NCBI GenBank assembly: GCA_050949905.1
Contig: JBMNGP010000003.1
Location: 248,001 to 312,000, forward strand
Origin: DUML01 sp050949905
GTDB taxonomy: Bacteria > Bacillota > Desulfitobacteriia > Desulfitobacteriales > Syntrophobotulaceae
DNA: 64,000 nucleotides
Direction: 5' to 3'
Made by a program: the position numbers and the translations under genes. Positions 34,401 to 40,802 of this stretch are shown one piece after another. Within the stretch, counting starts at the first letter, position 1; each line of letters begins with the position of its first letter. Under the pieces are notes generated by a model. The model was not told where the DNA came from and did not search any database. It saw nothing but the letters and a program-made list of their open reading frames with translations.

Positions 34401-35693
34401 GCGGCGTCTTTAACAACAGCTTGGTACGAGGTTTTCCGGGAAGAAGAGAAGCTTCAGTTGAGTTTCACAGCTAGGACGGACTCGGCAGAGGATTCTGAAA
34501 CCAAAGATATCATGAACAATCTCTCCCGGGAATCAGTGGTCTATGAGACAGAAGATATTAGAAAAGATCTGCTTAAACAAGCCCAAGCTCTTATACGATC
34601 TGAGGCTGGGGAAGTAAAAGCTTCTCAGCAGGAGCGGGATACATTACAGACCCGTTTGCATGAGACCATGTATAAGGAGATGGGTAATCTGGTGGAATAC
34701 CGTCTTAACCGGCAAACCACCGGAGAATTTCCGGTTGAATCCCTTAATTTTGTTTCAGCCGGGGAAGAAGCCGAACTTTGGCTCACCCGCCGTCAGGAAT
34801 TGATTCGTAAGGCCAGCCGCACCCAATTGGTCATGGAATACGACGGAAAAAAGGTCAGCCCGTATTATGTTTTGCAGAAAATGGCCGGAGATATTGCTTT
34901 GCAACAGCAGATTCTTAATGATAAAGACCGGGAACTGTATGAAGAAATAATTATGAACAGTGTCGGCAGGATTATTCGGGCCAGAATTGAACGAGCCGAG
35001 CATTGGGTAGAACAAATGAATCAGCTGATGTCAGAAAGGGATACCTCCAGCGGGCTAAAACTGGCCATCCGCTGGCAGCCCCGGACGGCAGACCATGAAG
35101 ATGAAATGGACACCCAGGACTTGGTGGAGCTTCTGAAAGCCGATCCGCGCTTGCTTAAGGAAAGCGATATGAACCGGATTACCATGCATTTCCGGACTAA
35201 GATCGAAAGGGCGAAACAGATTCTGGAAGAGAAAGGATATGGCGAGAGCTTCCATCAAATCATTAAGGAAATGCTGGATTACCGCAAATGGTTTACTTTT
35301 TCCCTTCGCTATCAAATGGACGGGGTTCGTTGGAAAGAGTTGACCGACCGAGCGTTTTATACTTTCAGCGGCGGAGAAAAGGCTATGTCTATGTATATTC
35401 CTCTTTTTTCGGCGGCGTACTCCCGCTATGCCGATGCCCGGCCGGAGGCTCCGCGCTTAATCAGCCTGGATGAGGCTTTTGCCGGTGTGGATGAGAATAA
35501 TATCCGGGATATGTTTGATCTGGTAGAAAAGCTTGGTTTTGATTATATTATGAATTCCCAAGCTTTATGGGGAGATTATGATACGGTCTCCAGTCTGTCT
35601 ATCGTGGAGCTTGTTCGTCCCAAAAATGCCTCTTTTGTGACGCTCATCCGTTATTGGTGGGATGGCAAAGTCCGTCGCCTGGTGGCTAAATAA
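31455..35693 (+). CDS. jetC: Wadjet component JetC (SMC/SbcC-like ATPase, TIGR02680 type)
   Basis: A 1412-residue SMC-like protein starting with TTG at 31455. The N-terminal half-site has RGSNGSGKSVTMQSLIPVLL (Walker A, residues ~33-52). Long coiled-coil arms follow (heptad-rich, K/E/Q-rich, residues ~260-460 and ~750-1000) around a hinge region (~600-720). The C-terminal half-site has the ABC signature FSGGEKAMSMYIPLF (near 1302) and Walker B/D-loop LISLDEAFAGVDENN (near 1334). It is the motor that extrudes DNA loops in Wadjet, allowing the complex to measure small circular plasmids. Full length, no disruption. Confidence 0.93.
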   Translation: MKERWHLHRAGLLNFWYYDDEEFDFAEGKLLLRGSNGSGKSVTMQSLIPVLLDGKKSPDRLDPFGSRARRMEDYLLGEKEVSELDERTGYLYLEFRRSPNQYLTIGMGLKAKRQSKLDSWGFVILDNRRIGKDFYLYKNEVGAAGKREKIPLSRRELESRLGDGGKIARSQEEYMTLVNRYLFGFKSLEDFNDLVKLLIQVRSPKLSKDFRPTVIFEILNESLPFLSDEELRPLSETIENMDQTKSQLDQIMREEEALKRLLRVYDQYNRKVRLEKAEGLLQSRKWQEDLERKLTAERDAYAQGKEELAELQSEQQNLEQEEKILTEEKEALQSHDVFRAEQERENIKRELQDIKVKRQKKETEWDTKQKKERETRTLIQKKEEEQSKIQHKLTDQLEKMEELADEAGFLNHEVAAWEFTENGEAPFSFALWKKEAKDYEGKLDKALVAFRAEAQAREKFSEADRDLGEAKKNWEEAQYQENKWAEILTDERKKWQESFFGWQEQNAELKLKERDSQLIAGRVWHCPEEQGWETLRQPVEAVREALRSELGQEQLHLEHRLKLIDERIQEVSLSIEEWRQKKDPEPPRHPAAEEARQSLKSAGVPCLPFYAGVEFQQGVEPVVRERLEAALSQAGILDALVVPEKYLLENKNVIQHDRVLHPQPQFMAHTLADYLYATPVPESEITAADIDIILRSILVDDLNEGRIIYENTVVSLEGAYHTGLLVGHAPATEASIYIGRESRRLYRLKEIARLEEIINQLQTEKECLQTDIERIAARLQQLEAEYAQFPSDRSLREAYECLDEARRDVRQAEKEVHRLDQRVKDALLEWERTKAELREETRTLTLNPRREIYEEALVKIKIYREALNQLEIDFNKLSNIVSEIGIHRVNLEELIQDVNEVRGELNTLTSDESLWLKRLAAVEKRLEEMGAEEIRARIAVVLQRLGELPSLIKQSLDKFYKVQNAQTNRENNIRRLTAETQWAASLTTAWYEVFREEEKLQLSFTARTDSAEDSETKDIMNNLSRESVVYETEDIRKDLLKQAQALIRSEAGEVKASQQERDTLQTRLHETMYKEMGNLVEYRLNRQTTGEFPVESLNFVSAGEEAELWLTRRQELIRKASRTQLVMEYDGKKVSPYYVLQKMAGDIALQQQILNDKDRELYEEIIMNSVGRIIRARIERAEHWVEQMNQLMSERDTSSGLKLAIRWQPRTADHEDEMDTQDLVELLKADPRLLKESDMNRITMHFRTKIERAKQILEEKGYGESFHQIIKEMLDYRKWFTFSLRYQMDGVRWKELTDRAFYTFSGGEKAMSMYIPLFSAAYSRYADARPEAPRLISLDEAFAGVDENNIRDMFDLVEKLGFDYIMNSQALWGDYDTVSSLSIVELVRPKNASFVTLIRYWWDGKVRRLVAK

Positions 35694-35711
35694 AGTGCAG
35701 CCGGAGAAGGG

Positions 35712-37127
35712 GTGAAATACTTGCGAGGCAGGGATTATCTTATCAAGGAAGCTGCAGCTTACTTTAAGCAAAAGGGCTTTCAACGCCTTTTGCAGCAAAT
35801 GACCGAAAAATACCGTAGTCTGGGCCGCTGGGCCGGGTCAGTGAAACTTGAAGATCTAACTACTGAGGAGCAGGAAGCCTTATCCAGCTTTTTCCGGCAG
35901 GACTATCGTCGCCAAGGCAGTGCCGTTATCTCCTTGGCTGCTTTTGCCCGTTCCCTGGAACAAACCCGTTTTGCGGGGCTTACTTGCCTTGAGCTTTTGG
36001 CGTATGTTAACGGAGAACCGTTACTCACAAAACAACAGGTCTATACTGAACAGGAAAAAAGGAGAGACGAATATTTTACTCGCTTGGCCCGGCTTTATCC
36101 CGGGAGTTCCTGTCAGAATTGGCTGGCAGCTATTGTCCAAAGGGCTGAAACCACCCGCAGTGTCCAGCTTGCCTATGACAAGAATCCTGTTCAGTTGGAA
36201 AGGCAACTGAAATGGGTGCTTGAAGCTTTAACTGAATTGGAAGACGCTCGGACTAAAATGAAGGAGCGGTTTGAACGTCTGCCTGTTTTTGCCCAGAGAA
36301 TTACCGGTAATCCGCATGAGTTTGATCTTAATGCAGAAACAGGGAAATTGCTGATCAATGCTTTAACCCATTGGCGAAGCTGGGATCACCAATTGACGGC
36401 GAGCCAAGTAGCAATAAGGGGATCTCAAGGCTTTAGCAGTACGGAAGCTATGAGTTCAACGGAAGGCTTAACTGCGACAGAAGCAGTTAATGAGTTGCTC
36501 TATCACTACGGCCTGATGCGTGACGATCTTTGGAACTTCGTCACTTGTACTGGTCTTTTGGCCAGGGACAGGGAAGGAAAGGATTTGCCTGTCTGGAGGG
36601 CGGCTTGCCAAAGCGGGGGGACGGCTGTTCTTAATGTTCCTTTAAGGGAAATGGTCAAGGTGCTGGAGGTATATCCCGCTGATACTCAATCAGAGAAAAT
36701 AGTATATGTGGTGGAGAACCCGGCAGTTTTTTCGGCCTTATTGGATGCATCTGACCAGGAAGGTCGTGCTTATCCTCCCCTTGTTTGCACCCATGGGCAA
36801 TTTAAGCTGGCTGCCTTGCTCTTAATGGATAAACTTGCGACTGCTGGCACAAAAATTTATTACTCCGGTGATTTTGATCCGGAAGGGCTCTTGATGGCGG
36901 AGAGTCTATTTAAACGTTACCCCGGCTCGCTAACTCCTTGGCACTATACAGTGGATGCATATTTATTCTCTCAGCCGGCCACCAAGATTTCCGCTCAACG
37001 TCTGAAGAAACTTGAAAAAGTTCAATCCCCCCAACTTTTACCTATCAAAAATAAAATATTGGCATCGGGATTGGCTGGGTATCAGGAGGGAATAATTCCG
37101 TTATTGTGGGGGGATATCAACAGCTGA
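35712..37127 (+). CDS. jetD: Wadjet nuclease JetD (DUF2399/TIGR02679 type, Toprim)
   Basis: A 471-residue protein starting with GTG at 35712 behind GGAGAAGGG. The N-terminal part is alpha-helical. The C-terminal DUF2399 region contains a Toprim-type core: VVENPAVFSALLDA (glutamate), CTHGQFKLAALLLMDKL, and YYSGDFDPEGLLMAESLFKR (D-x-D metal site, near residue 383). JetD cleaves circular DNA once the JetABC motor has extruded it, which restricts plasmid entry. It is the last operon gene, 18 nt after jetC. No clear terminator follows within 200 bp. Confidence 0.9.
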   Translation: MKYLRGRDYLIKEAAAYFKQKGFQRLLQQMTEKYRSLGRWAGSVKLEDLTTEEQEALSSFFRQDYRRQGSAVISLAAFARSLEQTRFAGLTCLELLAYVNGEPLLTKQQVYTEQEKRRDEYFTRLARLYPGSSCQNWLAAIVQRAETTRSVQLAYDKNPVQLERQLKWVLEALTELEDARTKMKERFERLPVFAQRITGNPHEFDLNAETGKLLINALTHWRSWDHQLTASQVAIRGSQGFSSTEAMSSTEGLTATEAVNELLYHYGLMRDDLWNFVTCTGLLARDREGKDLPVWRAACQSGGTAVLNVPLREMVKVLEVYPADTQSEKIVYVVENPAVFSALLDASDQEGRAYPPLVCTHGQFKLAALLLMDKLATAGTKIYYSGDFDPEGLLMAESLFKRYPGSLTPWHYTVDAYLFSQPATKISAQRLKKLEKVQSPQLLPIKNKILASGLAGYQEGIIPLLWGDINS

Positions 37128-37372
37128 GATAGTGAATATATTTGGAAGATTCAGAACCTATAATCCGAAGACGAAAAAGGCAGTTAAGTGCTATGTTTGG
37201 GTTCTAAGTATTTAGTATTCGCAACTCCGGCAAATGATTGGCCATTATGTCAAAATCACGATCTTCGTGAAGCAAGGAAAGATTGTAGTTGTCCTAAGTT
37301 TTAAGAATCATCCTGGAATTTTTGTAAAAAATAAGGTTAGGAAAGGGCAAGCTGAATTTAAAGGAGGGTAAT

Positions 37373-37795
37373 ATGATTAACAGAACAAAGTTAATTGCCG
37401 TATCCCTAACCGTTATTTTTACCTTGACTTTAGCCTTTCCCTTATTAGGGATGGCTGCCACGGAGAATTCTGTCCAAAATCCCCCTTGCTATGACAAAAT
37501 CATTGAAAGAATCGCTAAAGAAAAAGGAATTTCCAAGGAAGAAGCCAAAGCCCAATTTGAAGCCAAGCTTACGGAAATTGCCAAGAAAAAAGGTATTACT
37601 GTCGAAGAGTTGAAAAAACAGATGGCCGATGGGAAGTTCCGCAAAGGCCACCGGAAGCCTTTAGATGAAGCCAAACTCAAAGAGCTGGCTAAGAAGAAAG
37701 GAATTACGGTGGAGGAATTGAAAAAACAACTATCTGAGGGCAAGTATTGGAAAGATTATTGTGGCCGGTTAAGTAAGGAAAAAGCTCAGCAATAG
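37373..37795 (+). CDS. Small secreted helical protein with a duplicated Lys-rich repeat
   Basis: A 140-residue protein; AAAGGAGGG precedes ATG 37373. A signal peptide is evident (residues 1-~28, ending LLGMAA). The mature part has repeats built on AKKKGITVEELKKQ (residues ~70 and ~105) and a related first copy KEKGISKEEAKAQ (~50), each predicted helix-turn-helix-like and strongly cationic. Two cysteines flank the repeats (PPCYDK and KDYCGR). No catalytic motif. It resembles small exported SHOCT/DUF2680-like helical proteins of Firmicutes, but I cannot assign a role. It lies 245 nt after jetD and is unlikely to belong to Wadjet. Confidence 0.7.
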   Translation: MINRTKLIAVSLTVIFTLTLAFPLLGMAATENSVQNPPCYDKIIERIAKEKGISKEEAKAQFEAKLTEIAKKKGITVEELKKQMADGKFRKGHRKPLDEAKLKELAKKKGITVEELKKQLSEGKYWKDYCGRLSKEKAQQ

Positions 37796-37818
37796 GTTTA
37801 GGGGCCCTGCTAAGGATT

Positions 37819-37850
37819 AGCCTAAGTTATTAGGCTTGCCCTTTCCTTTA
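37819..37850 (+). terminator. Hairpin after the secreted helical protein
   Basis: AGCCTAA (37819-37825), loop GTTA, TTAGGCT (37830-37836), then TGCCCTTTCCTTT. The stem is short and the T-run imperfect. Confidence 0.45.
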
Positions 37851-37867
37851 TAAAACATATCAATTGA

Positions 37868-38113
37868 ATTCAAGGAGCAAATATTGTCAGAGACATTTTT
37901 GCCAGCATCACGGATGTCATAGGTGGAAGGTCCGGTGCTTACGAAGAGAAGTTGCAGGAAGCTCGCGAAATTGCTTTAAGAGAGTTAGAAGAACGGGCTG
38001 CTTATTTAGGGGCGAATGCTGTTGTAGGTATCGATCTGGACTACGAAGTAGTGGGACAAAGCGGCAGTATGCTCTTGGTCAGCGCTTCAGGTACGGCTGT
38101 ACGGGTGGAGTAA
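37868..38113 (+). pseudogene. N-terminally truncated YbjQ/UPF0145 (DUF74) fragment
   Basis: After an in-frame TGA at 37865-37867 the frame reads GANIVRDIFASITDVIGGRS, GAYEEKLQEAREIALRELEE, LGANAVVGIDLDYEV and MLLVSASGTAVRVE to TAA at 38111. This is the body of the YbjQ family. The usual first ~30 residues (including the start methionine) are absent, and there is no ATG/GTG/TTG in frame at the beginning. The 5' end was therefore lost, or the gene uses a rare ATT codon. A different-frame ORF of 86 codons over the same DNA has no family resemblance. Confidence 0.75.
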
Positions 38114-38139
38114 CAGTTAAGTAAAATAATAGCTAAAAA

Positions 38140-38160
38140 ATAAAAGGCTATAAAGCCTTA
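38140..38160 (-). terminator. Intrinsic terminator for the minus-strand coiled-coil gene
   Basis: Read on the minus strand, AAGGCT (38159-38154), a short loop and AGCCTT (38149-38144) are followed by TTATTTTTT. The stem overlaps the stop codon of the 38148-38351 gene. Confidence 0.6.
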
Positions 38161-38351
38161 ACCTTGTTATCGATAATTTTTATCTTATTGCTGTTTTCCG
38201 TAATCTCTTCCCGGATCTCTTGGATTGCCTGCCAGGACATCTCTTGCTTATCGTTGAGTTTATCCACTTTGTCACTTAGGGTTTTAATCTCTGTTCGTAA
38301 AGCTTTTTCCATGGAATTTAACTTATCCAGGATAAGATCGAATTTATCCAT
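38148..38351 (-). CDS. Small coiled-coil protein
   Basis: 67 residues from the ATG at 38351, chosen because GGAGGAGG sits just upstream; a longer ORF begins at 38414 without a ribosome binding site. The whole protein is a predicted coiled coil: DLILDKLNSMEKALRTEIKT, LSDKVDKLNDKQEMSWQAIQ, EIREEITENSNKIKIID. It has no signal peptide or membrane segment. Similar short coiled-coil ORFs are common in Firmicutes and lack a defined function. Confidence 0.6.
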   Translation of the reverse strand: MDKFDLILDKLNSMEKALRTEIKTLSDKVDKLNDKQEMSWQAIQEIREEITENSNKIKIIDNKVKAL

Positions 38352-38508
38352 CGCTCCTCCTCCGTTATTCTCCCTCTTTGACTTAATATTATCAGCCATC
38401 AGTATTTTAAACAAGAATAATTTCCATCAATAGTAGGCATAAATTTGCTTATTTATCCTTTCAGGTCATTTATTAGAATTACTTTTTTTGTTAATGGTGT
38501 CAAAACAG

Positions 38509-38569
38509 GGCCGGCGTTCAATGATGAGTTGAGTATGATTTGCCGGCTGTTTTAGCAAGCCAGGTCAAG
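38509..38569 (+). repeat. Right copy of the imperfect direct repeat flanking the Wadjet region
   Basis: GGCCGGCGTT, GATGAGTTGAGTA, ATTTGCCGGCTGTTT and AGCAAGCCAGGTCA match the blocks of the copy at 28505-28564 in the same order and orientation, ten kilobases apart. It lies 67 bp before the AraC-type regulator start. Confidence 0.75.
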
Positions 38570-38635
38570 AAATGGCAGGACACATAGGATATCCTTAGCA
38601 TTAGAGAAAAACCTTCACGTCTCGGAGGTAAGAAC

Positions 38636-39550
38636 ATGGAAAGCTGGGAAAAGATCAAGGCGGTTCAGCGGATGCAGGATTACATTGCTGAGCATCTGAC
38701 TGAAGTCATCACCTTACGTTCTCTGGCTCGGGCAGCGGGTTATTCACCCTGGCATTCGGCCAGATTGTTTAAGGATGTAACCGGTAAAGCTCCGTTTGAG
38801 TATATCCGGGCTATGCGCTTGACCCAGGCCGCTTTGAGGCTGAGAAGACAGGATCAGAGAATTATTGATGTGGCTTTTGATTTTGTCTTTGATTCGCATG
38901 AGGGATTTACCCGTGCCTTTTCCAAACAATTCGGCATCACGCCTAAATCCTACAGCCTAAACAAGGAAGCGGCTTCAATCAAGCTTTTTATGCCGGACTC
39001 AGCCCGTGATTATTACCTCAATCTACAAAAAGGAGTGAGTCTTATGTCCAAAAACACTCATTTAAGCACTGTTTTTGTGCAAGTGGTGGAACGTCCTGCC
39101 AGAAAACTGATTCTGAAACGCGGGCTGAAAGCAACTCATTATTTTGAGTACTGCGAGGAAGTGGGCTGCGATGTTTGGGAACGGCTTGCAGCCATTAAAG
39201 AAGCCCTCTATGAACCGATTGGGATGTGGCTGCCGGATAATCTGATTAAGCCCGGCACCTCGCGGTATGCCCAAGGGGTTGAGGTGCCCCTCGATTACCA
39301 GGGGGAAGTACCTGAAGGTTATGAGATCATTGAACTTGTCCCGTGTAAAATGATGGTTTTTCAGGGACCGCCTTATGAGGACGAGAAATTTGGGGAAGCG
39401 ATCGAAGAATTATGGGAAGTAATGAAGCATTACAAGCCGGAGATTTATGGATTTAAGTGGGCCGATGAGGACGGTCCAAGATTCCAGCTGGCACCCATGG
39501 GTTACCGGGGATATATCGAAGCCAGGCCGGTCAGGGAATTGAATCAATAG
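38636..39550 (+). CDS. AraC family regulator with GyrI-like effector domain
   Basis: A 304-residue protein; CGGAGG precedes ATG 38636. Residues ~5-105 carry two AraC-type helix-turn-helix motifs (ITLRSLARAAGYSPWHSARL, RIIDVAFDFVFDSHEGFTRA, FGITPKSY). Residues ~145-300 form a GyrI/SOUL-like small-molecule binding fold (VERPARKLILKRG, GYEIIELVPCKMMVFQGPPY). The order HTH then GyrI-like domain is that of Rob/MarA-related multidrug-sensing activators. A selenocysteine-type ArsC-like gene starts 57 nt downstream on the same strand and may be co-transcribed. Confidence 0.9.
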   Translation: MESWEKIKAVQRMQDYIAEHLTEVITLRSLARAAGYSPWHSARLFKDVTGKAPFEYIRAMRLTQAALRLRRQDQRIIDVAFDFVFDSHEGFTRAFSKQFGITPKSYSLNKEAASIKLFMPDSARDYYLNLQKGVSLMSKNTHLSTVFVQVVERPARKLILKRGLKATHYFEYCEEVGCDVWERLAAIKEALYEPIGMWLPDNLIKPGTSRYAQGVEVPLDYQGEVPEGYEIIELVPCKMMVFQGPPYEDEKFGEAIEELWEVMKHYKPEIYGFKWADEDGPRFQLAPMGYRGYIEARPVRELNQ

Positions 39551-39607
39551 GAAGATGATCCGGAGGATACGGAAGAGTTAAGAAAGCTTATGTTTGGAGG
39601 AAAAAAC

Positions 39608-39964
39608 ATGTTAACATTCTTTTGCATCAACACCTGAAGCACCTGTCGAAAGGCGAAAGCGTGGCTTTCCCAGCGACAAGCGGAGTTTGAATACCGCAAT
39701 ATTTCCAAAGTACCACCGACAGAGGATGAGCTGAGAAAAATAGCAGAGCTTGGAGGTTACACCCTCCGGCAGCTGGTTAACACCAAAGGACAGACCTATA
39801 GAAAGTTAAAGCCGGATCTTTCGACAATGGAAGAGAGCGAGATTATCGCATTCATTCAGGCTAATCCTTCGGCTATGATTCGGCCAGTCTTAACAGATGA
39901 TCAACGCCTGGTAATAGGTTTTAAAGAAGCAGCATATGAGGAATTTCTACATTCAACCCCTTAA
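39608..39964 (+). CDS. Putative selenoprotein: ArsC/Spx-like thioredoxin-fold protein with in-frame TGA (Sec)
   Basis: From ATG 39608 (GGAGG 7 nt upstream) the frame has 118 codons to TAA 39962-39964, interrupted only by TGA at 39635-39637. Reading TGA as U, the N-terminus is MLTFFCINTUSTCRKAKAWL. In Spx/ArsC/YffB proteins this site is C-x-x-C (for example C-x-x-C-R-K-A), so TGA replaces the first redox cysteine exactly, as expected for selenocysteine. The rest is colinear with the family: PPTEDELRKIAELGG, LRQLVNTKGQTYRKL, NPSAMIRPVLTDDQRLVIGF, the R-P block being typical. A SECIS-like hairpin follows the TGA. A nonsense mutation is the alternative, but the rest of the frame is clean. Likely a thiol/selenol reductase of arsenate or disulfides (inference). 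Confidence 0.8.
39644..39678 (+). promoter_or_regulatory. Candidate bacterial SECIS element
   Basis: Stem TGTCG (39644-39648) with CGACA (39674-39678), then GG/CC (39652-39653 with 39670-39671), then a perfect GAAAGC (39655-39660) with GCTTTC (39664-39669) and apical loop GTG (39661-39663). The loop begins 23 nt after the TGA and has G first, which fits the bacterial SECIS rule (loop ~16-37 nt after UGA, small loop with a guanine in its first two positions) for SelB binding. Confidence 0.7.
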
Positions 39965-39972
39965 AAGAAATC

Positions 39973-40014
39973 AAGAATCCCGTTGTATCTTGGAGGACAG
40001 CGGGATTCTTTTTT
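39973..40014 (+). terminator. Rho-independent terminator after the putative selenoprotein gene
   Basis: AAGAATCCCGTTGT (39973-39986) pairs with ACAGCGGGATTCTT (39997-40010) with one mismatch, followed by TTTT. It begins 8 nt after the TAA at 39964, supporting 39608-39964 as a real transcription unit end. Confidence 0.92.
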
Positions 40015-40183
40015 GGGCTGAATTACATTCGTAACCTATGTTACCTTTTTTTATGTATAAATAAGATATGATATCGGTAAAGAATATTATATATAAGAGG
40101 TAAAAGAATTGTTCTAAAAAAGCTTACATAATTATGAGAGCCCGGGCCGATAGCCAAAAACCTACTTGAGGGGGGATCGGTTT

Positions 40184-40717
40184 ATGAAGAAGATACTACT
40201 ATTTGGAATCATACTGGTAATGCTGATCACAACCGTTACAGGATGCAGCTTTGCGGAGGGCGGACAACTGTTCGGCCCCACACCTGAAGATAACATAGTA
40301 CTTATTCGGCATCAGGGTGAAAGCATTCTGCAGACTAATAAGGATGCCGTAAGTTACGAAGTGCCTATCGATCTGATCCCGATTCCGGAAAGCACCCTGC
40401 GTGAGATTTGGAGGCTATGTGAGGAAAAACGTCTGGCTTATGAGTTGGTGTTAGCAATTCTCCAGACAGATGCCCATTATTCTGCCAGAATGGATGAGCT
40501 GGGGGTCGTGATTGAGGAATTGGCTTATTACCGGGACTATTGGACTGCAGAAGATTATCCGGATGAAAGTGTCTTTGACCTGTTGATCTTATCTGCCCAA
40601 AGAGGGATAGAAGGCTGCAAAAGCTTTATCACGGAAAACAATGCTTACGGGCAGGATGATTATCTTCAAAAAGTCACTGCTTATAAATACTATCTCGACC
40701 AAAATCTGAATGCTTAA
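40184..40717 (+). CDS. Lipoprotein of unknown function
   Basis: 177 residues from ATG 40184, which follows GAGGGGGG; an upstream in-frame start at 40166 would spoil the signal peptide. The signal peptide is MKKILLFGIILVMLITTVTG with the lipobox cysteine next (TVTGC). The mature part is alpha-helical (TLREIWRLCEEKRLAYELVL, ILQTDAHYSARMDELGVVIE, YYRDYWTAEDYPDESVFDLL). The Y-E-L-V-L-A-I-L-Q-T-D block recalls the catalytic region of lytic transglycosylases (A-x-I-x-x-E-S), but with D in place of the catalytic glutamate, so any homology is speculative. The serpin gene follows by 85 nt. Confidence 0.65.
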   Translation: MKKILLFGIILVMLITTVTGCSFAEGGQLFGPTPEDNIVLIRHQGESILQTNKDAVSYEVPIDLIPIPESTLREIWRLCEEKRLAYELVLAILQTDAHYSARMDELGVVIEELAYYRDYWTAEDYPDESVFDLLILSAQRGIEGCKSFITENNAYGQDDYLQKVTAYKYYLDQNLNA

Positions 40718-40802
40718 CCAGCGTCAGAGCAGCTGTCCTTCCGACGTCAATAGTAATTGGAAAGTGATTCCAAGTGTAAGTAAACAAGAGGGGATGATGG
40801 AC

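Noticed and set aside
37864..38124. 86-codon Arg/Cys-rich ORF
   Set aside because: It is the shadow frame of the YbjQ fragment, whose conserved residues lie in the other frame.
40430..40500. Lytic transglycosylase active site in the lipoprotein at 40184
   Set aside because: The helix pattern is suggestive but the catalytic glutamate is not present, so no enzymatic call was made.
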